In this document: piece by piece, positions 5,835 to 9,111 of the stretch
How the letters are laid out: every line of letters starts with the position of its first letter
Numbering within the stretch: the stretch's first letter is position 1
NCBI GenBank assembly: GCA_947455585.1
Contig: CANGOY010000064.1
Location: 1 to 9,111 of the forward strand
Reading direction: 5' to 3'
Origin: Comamonadaceae bacterium
Lineage (GTDB): Bacteria; Pseudomonadota; Gammaproteobacteria; Burkholderiales; Burkholderiaceae_C
DNA: 9,111 nt
Program-made: the position numbers and the translations under genes
The notes under the pieces: model-generated
Databases searched by the model: none
What the model was told of the DNA's origin: nothing
Seen by the model: the letters and a program-made list of their open reading frames with translations, nothing else

Positions 5835-6757
5835 ATTAATTCCTCGTAACTTACGGTGGCCGTACCAAACTTGCCCACCACCACGCCGCCAGCTTTGTTA
5901 GCCAAAGGCATGGCTTCGCGCAAAGTCATGCCTGCAGCCACCAAGGTGGCCAAAGTGGCAATTACGGTATCGCCAGCGCCTGTGACATCAAACACTTCGC
6001 GTGCTTGAGCAGACACAGTCAGCTCGCCTTGCGCATCGAACAAGGTCATACCTTCTTCGCTGCGGGTGAGTAGGAGTGCATCGAGTTTGAGCTCTTGGCG
6101 CAAGGCGTGGGCTTTTTGCACCAGCTCGGCTTCGGTGCTCCATTTGCCAATGACTTGTTCGAGTTCCGCGCGGTTTGGCGTGATGCAAGTGGCGCCCGCG
6201 TAGCGCGAGTAGTCGCTGCCTTTGGGGTCAATCAACACAGCTTTGCCAGCGGCGCGAGCGGCCGCAATCATTTGCGACACATGGGCCAAGCCGCCTTTGC
6301 CGTAATCGGAGAACAGCACCACGTTGTGCGCAGGCAGCAACTGCATGAACTGGTCGGTTTGCGAGGCTAGCACTTCGTTTTGCGGCGTGTTCTCAAAGTC
6401 CACGCGCAGTAGTTGTTGTTGGCGACCAATCACACGCAGCTTGACGGTGGTTTTGAGTTGGCTGTCGCGGCCCAAGTGAGGCGCGATGCCGGTCTTAGCC
6501 ACCAAGTCTTCTAGCAAGTGGCTGGCTTCGTCGTCGCCGACGACGGACAGCAATGAAGCTTTCGCACCCACGCTCACTACGTTGTAGGCCACGTTGGCAC
6601 AGCCGCCCAAACGGTTTTCTTCACGGGTGATGCGAACTACAGGCACGGGGGCTTCGGGGCTGATGCGGTCAACAGCGCCATACCAATAGCGGTCTAGCAT
6701 CACATCGCCGACGACCAAAACGTGGGCATGGCTGAGTTGTTGTGGGGTGATGTTCAT
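5828..6757 (-). CDS. rfaE1: D-glycero-beta-D-manno-heptose-7-phosphate kinase
   Basis: A 309-residue PfkB/ribokinase-family enzyme, also called HldA, that phosphorylates heptose 7-phosphate at C1 in ADP-heptose synthesis for the LPS core. It shows the family's first signature NRLGGCANVAYNV (48-60), the heptokinase-type start VVGDVMLDRYWYG (15-27) with PEAPVPVV (34-41), and the second signature DVTGAGDT (257-264) with catalytic Asp263. It ends after the kinase fold, so it lacks the adenylyltransferase half of E. coli HldE. A separate hldC must lie elsewhere if the pathway is complete. The reading frame is open 20 codons further upstream, but the ATG at 6757 is chosen: GGAGGA sits just before it, it overlaps the lapB stop as ATGA, and homology begins there. 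Confidence 0.94.
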   Translation of the reverse strand: MNITPQQLSHAHVLVVGDVMLDRYWYGAVDRISPEAPVPVVRITREENRLGGCANVAYNVVSVGAKASLLSVVGDDEASHLLEDLVAKTGIAPHLGRDSQLKTTVKLRVIGRQQQLLRVDFENTPQNEVLASQTDQFMQLLPAHNVVLFSDYGKGGLAHVSQMIAAARAAGKAVLIDPKGSDYSRYAGATCITPNRAELEQVIGKWSTEAELVQKAHALRQELKLDALLLTRSEEGMTLFDAQGELTVSAQAREVFDVTGAGDTVIATLATLVAAGMTLREAMPLANKAGGVVVGKFGTATVSYEELMA

Positions 6758-7905
6758 AGTTCCTCCACGCGTCGTGCGGGGTAGCTGTCCCAAGCTTGGC
6801 AGCCTGGACATTGCCAAAAGTGTTGGCTGGCTTCAAAGCCGCAAGCGGCGCAACGGTAACGTTGCAGCGGTTTGGCTGCTCGGTCAAGGGCGCGTTGCAC
6901 TTGCGGGTGAAATTCTTCGTGCTCAAACTTCTCGTTGGCAATCCACTGAGTGGCTGCGACCAACGAAGGTTCGCGTTCTAAGTGCTTGGCGAACAAACCG
7001 CTGGTGTTGTTGTTGCCTTGCGCTTTTTGCAATGTAACGATGGCGTTGAGCACATCGAGTGATGGGGTCTTTGCGTAGCTGGTTTCTAGCAATGCCAAGG
7101 CTTTGGGAATGCAGTTCAAGGTCTGTGCCAGAGTAGCAAACTTGGGCGCGACCAAAGGCAAAGACGAGGGCACTTGCGCTGCCAAGTTTTCTAGCGTGGC
7201 ATAGGCCTCGGTGGCGCGGTCTGTTTGCTCATACGTTTTAGCCAAGGCCATGCGCGCACGCGCGTTGTTGGGGGCGGCTTCAGTAGCTTGTTTCAACAAG
7301 GCCACGATTTGGGCTGCATGCTGCGCCACGTCGAGGCTTTCGGCTTCTTCGCACAGGTAATGCGCCAGGCGGCCTTGAAAACTACCTTGGCCACTGTCGC
7401 CCAATTTTTTGGCAACAATTGAGGCTTTGGCCCAATCGCGAGAGCGTTCGTAAATGCTCAGCAAGGCCAAGTGCGCTTGCGCCTCGTGAGCTGTGCCTTC
7501 CAGTTTGCTCAGGGCTTCTTCAGCGCGGTCGAGCAGGCCGGCTTTGAGGTAATCCAAGGCGAGGGCATGTTGCGCGCGGTCGTGGTCTGCTTGGCTTAAG
7601 TCGCCGCGTGACAACAAGTGCTGATGCACACGCACGGCGCGTTCGTATTCGCCACGGCGGCGAAACAAATTACCCAAAGCAAAGTGCAGCTCAGAGGTGT
7701 CGGGGTCGTGTTGCACGGCCTCGATGAAGGCGTCGATGGCTTGGTCTTGCTGTTCGTTCAGCAAGTAGTTCAAACCTTTGAAATACGCTTTGGGCGTTTG
7801 GCGGTTTTCAAGACGCAGCTGGCGCAAGTCCATGCGCGAGGCCACCCAACCCAAGATAAAGGCCAAGGGCAAGCCCAGCAAAATCCAGCTGAGGTCAAAT
7901 TCCAT
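6754..7905 (-). CDS. lapB: LapB, LPS assembly regulator (TPR and rubredoxin-type protein)
   Basis: A 383-residue inner-membrane protein, formerly YciM. In E. coli it presents LpxC to the protease FtsH and so limits LPS synthesis; it may also scaffold LPS enzymes. An N-terminal membrane segment (about 5-22) is followed by TPR-like helical repeats (about 40-320, e.g. AFIEAVQHDPDTSELHFALG at 59-78) and a C-terminal rubredoxin-like metal site with Cys352, Cys355, Cys366 and Cys369 (CAAC...CPGC). The length is close to the E. coli protein (389). The start ATG at 7905 is chosen because MEFDLSWILLGLP begins the membrane segment. The frame is open further upstream but there reads the lapA gene out of frame. 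lapB overlaps the lapA 3' end by 11 nt and has no Shine-Dalgarno, so translation is likely coupled. Confidence 0.93.
   Translation of the reverse strand: MEFDLSWILLGLPLAFILGWVASRMDLRQLRLENRQTPKAYFKGLNYLLNEQQDQAIDAFIEAVQHDPDTSELHFALGNLFRRRGEYERAVRVHQHLLSRGDLSQADHDRAQHALALDYLKAGLLDRAEEALSKLEGTAHEAQAHLALLSIYERSRDWAKASIVAKKLGDSGQGSFQGRLAHYLCEEAESLDVAQHAAQIVALLKQATEAAPNNARARMALAKTYEQTDRATEAYATLENLAAQVPSSLPLVAPKFATLAQTLNCIPKALALLETSYAKTPSLDVLNAIVTLQKAQGNNNTSGLFAKHLEREPSLVAATQWIANEKFEHEEFHPQVQRALDRAAKPLQRYRCAACGFEASQHFWQCPGCQAWDSYPARRVEEL
6761..6766 (-). promoter_or_regulatory. Shine-Dalgarno GGAGGA that fixes the rfaE1 start
   Basis: GGAGGA lies within the last codons of lapB, 3 nt before the ATG at 6757. 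It supports the 309-residue start over an in-frame upstream ATG at 6817, which would give a 20-residue extension without family resemblance. Confidence 0.75.
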
Positions 7906-8197
7906 GTGTAGGGTCCGCAGAAGAAGAGACTGAGGTTGTAGCTTCAGGCGTTGCTGTGTTCTTGGCCAGTTTGGCCAAGCGGCGGTGCTTCCACCAGCGC
8001 GGCACCATGCCAATCACGCCTACCGCCACGCCCATGACGAAGACGGTCAGCAGCACCAATACCAACGGCGCACTCCACGTGGTGCCAAAAAAGAAATGGA
8101 CCACGGCATCGTGTTGGTTGTTCAGCGCAAAAGCGAACAGGGTAAAAAAAATGGCTGCTTTCAGTAACAACTGAAGCAGCCACATGAGGTTTTTCAA
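7895..8197 (-). CDS. lapA: LapA, LPS assembly membrane protein
   Basis: A 100-residue membrane protein, formerly YciS, co-encoded with LapB and thought to act with it in LPS assembly. It has two hydrophobic segments (about 6-25 and 43-64) separated by the short loop NNQHDAVVHFFFGTTW (26-41), typical of the family, then a basic stretch PRWWKHRRLAKLAK (66-79) and a low-complexity tail. The start is TTG at 8197-8195, preferred because GAGGAG lies 5 nt upstream. The next ATG is codon 5, too far from that site. A terminator-like hairpin lies within codons 5-17, and a second hairpin covers the Shine-Dalgarno. The 3' end overlaps lapB by 11 nt. Confidence 0.9.
   Translation of the reverse strand: MKNLMWLLQLLLKAAIFFTLFAFALNNQHDAVVHFFFGTTWSAPLVLVLLTVFVMGVAVGVIGMVPRWWKHRRLAKLAKNTATPEATTSVSSSADPTHGI
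8144..8182 (-). terminator. Intrinsic-terminator-like hairpin plus U8 inside lapA
   Basis: On the coding strand TGGCTGCT pairs with AGCAGCCA (8 bp) and TCAGT with ACTGA (5 bp), with one bulged A between them and a UGUU loop. The stem spans 8152-8182 and is followed directly by eight U (8151-8144). This is the form of a rho-independent terminator, lying in codons 5-17 of lapA, not between genes. In E. coli-like rules translating ribosomes would prevent it from forming. The structure is read from sequence; activity is inference. Confidence 0.55.
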
Positions 8198-8256
8198 GTT
8201 AGCTCCTCTGTGACGAGGACCATTTTAGCCTTGTGGCCGCTTGAAAAAACCGTTTC
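8198..8256 (-). other. ihfB-lapA spacer with possible promoter
   Basis: These 59 bases lie between the ihfB stop and the lapA start. TAAAAT (8227-8222 on the minus strand) resembles a -10 element, with a T-rich block 16 nt upstream (8249-8244) as a poor -35. An imperfect dyad 8241-8260 (TTGA...TCAA ends) spans the ihfB stop. No good terminator for ihfB is present, so readthrough from rpsA-ihfB is expected. Confidence 0.3.
8203..8219 (-). promoter_or_regulatory. Hairpin covering the lapA Shine-Dalgarno
   Basis: The lapA Shine-Dalgarno GAGGAG (8208-8203) pairs in five of its six positions with TCCTC just upstream (8219-8215), across a 6-nt loop GTCACA. If formed, it would hide the ribosome site of lapA. 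The TTG start is 5 nt downstream. The stem is short, so it would be only moderately stable. Confidence 0.45.
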
Positions 8257-8574
8257 TCAACCTTTGGGTGCAGACCCCGCCAACAATTCTTGGGTGCGTG
8301 TGTCCACTGCTTCGCGCAGGGCTTTGCCTGGCTTGAAATGAGGTACACGTTTCTCAGGAATCGCCACGCTTTCGCCGGAACGCGGGTTGCGTCCCATGCG
8401 AGGTGGGCGACGGTTGATCGAAAAACTACCAAAGCCACGCAACTCAATGCGGTGCCCGCGCACCAGCGCGTCGCTCATCGCGTCAAGAAGTGTCTTGACA
8501 GCGAACTCGGCATCGCGGTGCGTGAGCTGCCCAAAGCGGGCAGCCAGTTCTTCGACCAGGTCTGAACGGGTCAT
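8257..8574 (-). CDS. ihfB: Integration host factor subunit beta
   Basis: A 105-residue DNA-bending protein that pairs with IHF alpha and acts in nucleoid structure, transcription and recombination. It has the HU/IHF fold: MTRSDLVEEL at the N-terminus, the signature GFGSFSINRRPPRMGRNPRSG (47-67) with the arm-tip Pro64 that intercalates into DNA, and VPHFKPGKALRE (77-88). About ten extra residues at the C-terminus compared with E. coli IHF beta (94) are usual in betaproteobacteria. Placement directly after rpsA is the classical position of ihfB. Its ATG overlaps the rpsA stop by one base (TGATG) and no Shine-Dalgarno is visible, so coupled translation is likely. Confidence 0.96.
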   Translation of the reverse strand: MTRSDLVEELAARFGQLTHRDAEFAVKTLLDAMSDALVRGHRIELRGFGSFSINRRPPRMGRNPRSGESVAIPEKRVPHFKPGKALREAVDTRTQELLAGSAPKG

Positions 8575-9111
8575 CAGTTGTTGTCGAGCTTAGCGCGCAA
8601 CAAAGCGCCCAAGCTGGTCGTGCCAGCGTTTTCGCTCTTCGACTGGTGTGACAACGAAGCCATGGCTTCTTGTTGGTCCACAGCGTCTTTGGCTTTGATA
8701 GACAACTGGATGTTGCGGGTCTTGCGATCCACGTTCACCACCACAGCAGTCACTTCGTCGCCAACTTTCAACACGTGGCTTGCGTCTTCCACGCGGTCGC
8801 GTGAAATTTCGCTGACGCGCAAGTAGCCGATGATGTCTTCGCCGAGGTCGATTTCAGCGCCCTTAGCGTCCACAGTCTTGACCTTGCCGGTAACGGTTTG
8901 GCCTTTGTCGTTGATCGACACGAAAGTGGTGAATGGGTCTGAGTCGAGTTGTTTGATACCCAAGCTGATGCGCTCGCGGTCCACGTCCACAGCCAAGACC
9001 AAAGCCTCAACTTCTTGACCCTTCTTGAATTCGCGCACAGCGTTTTCGCCGGTTTCGTTCCAAGACAAGTCAGACAAGTGAACCAAACCGTCGATGCCGG
9101 CAGCCAAGCCA
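8574..9111 (-). CDS. rpsA: 30S ribosomal protein S1, C-terminal part
   Basis: The visible 178 residues are the C-terminal part of ribosomal protein S1, which helps the 30S subunit bind mRNA. The N-terminal part is beyond the window. Two S1 RNA-binding repeats are seen: the end of one (GLAAGIDGLVHLSDLSW, then VDVDRERISLGIKQL) and a complete one from about DPFTTFVSINDKGQTVTG to VVNVDRKTRNIQLSIKAKD. The tail ends TSLGALLRAKLDNN. The reading frame is open to the window edge. The stop overlaps the ihfB start by one base, and rpsA transcripts probably feed the downstream LPS genes. Confidence 0.96.
   Translation of the reverse strand, partial: GLAAGIDGLVHLSDLSWNETGENAVREFKKGQEVEALVLAVDVDRERISLGIKQLDSDPFTTFVSINDKGQTVTGKVKTVDAKGAEIDLGEDIIGYLRVSEISRDRVEDASHVLKVGDEVTAVVVNVDRKTRNIQLSIKAKDAVDQQEAMASLSHQSKSENAGTTSLGALLRAKLDNN

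Noticed and set aside
6758..6817. Upstream start for rfaE1 at 6817 adding 20 residues
   Set aside because: The extension overlaps lapB deeply, has no family resemblance, and a strong Shine-Dalgarno with an ATGA overlap supports the ATG at 6757.
7906..8013. Upstream extension of lapB to 8013
   Set aside because: It reads lapA out of frame. The family begins at MEFDLSW, just before the membrane segment.
8241..8260. Imperfect dyad at the ihfB stop as a terminator
   Set aside because: The stem has mismatches and is A/T-rich, with no U-run at the correct end, so it cannot be called a terminator.

Overview
The window looks like chromosomal DNA of a betaproteobacterium, most likely Burkholderiales and probably Comamonadaceae. 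This rests on the conserved block rpsA - ihfB - lapA - lapB - rfaE1 (hldA) - hldD, on a heptose kinase without a fused adenylyltransferase domain, and on general protein resemblance. The genus is inference and cannot be fixed from the sequence alone. No mobile elements, tRNA, rRNA or CRISPR arrays were seen, and no gene-free stretch exceeds about 120 bases.

Left part (1-621, minus strand): the window opens inside a TRAP-transporter small permease (DctQ, mannitol/chloroaromatic type) that starts at a GTG with a clear Shine-Dalgarno. A 118-base gap containing small dyads lies upstream of it.

Tungstate module (622-4344): a regulator with a ModE-like N-terminal winged helix and a periplasmic-binding-protein-like C-terminal domain is read leftwards. 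Diverging from it across 61 bases are tupB (permease), tupC (ATPase) and tupA (periplasmic tungstate-binding protein). These are joined by two ATGA start/stop overlaps, so they are one transcription unit in the order B-C-A. A small cysteine-motif protein of the oxidoreductase-like family follows 28 bases later and is probably co-transcribed. The gap between regulator and transporter holds a dyad that is a candidate operator.

Envelope/LPS block (4396-9111, minus strand): read from right to left, this is the 3' end of rpsA (ribosomal protein S1), ihfB (IHF beta), lapA, lapB, rfaE1/hldA, hldD and comEA. Junctions are very tight: rpsA/ihfB overlap by 1 nt, lapA/lapB by 11 nt, lapB/rfaE1 by 4 nt, and hldD/comEA are 9 nt apart. 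LapB controls LPS synthesis by helping FtsH degrade LpxC, and HldA and HldD make the ADP-heptose of the LPS core, so the block couples LPS quantity with LPS core assembly.

The most interesting unexplained signal is at the start of lapA. A hairpin covers its Shine-Dalgarno, the start is TTG, and a textbook intrinsic-terminator structure (13-bp stem with one bulge, immediately followed by eight U) lies inside codons 5-17 of lapA. This arrangement could make transcription of lapB-rfaE1-hldD depend on translation of lapA. It is read directly from the sequence, but its function is inference.
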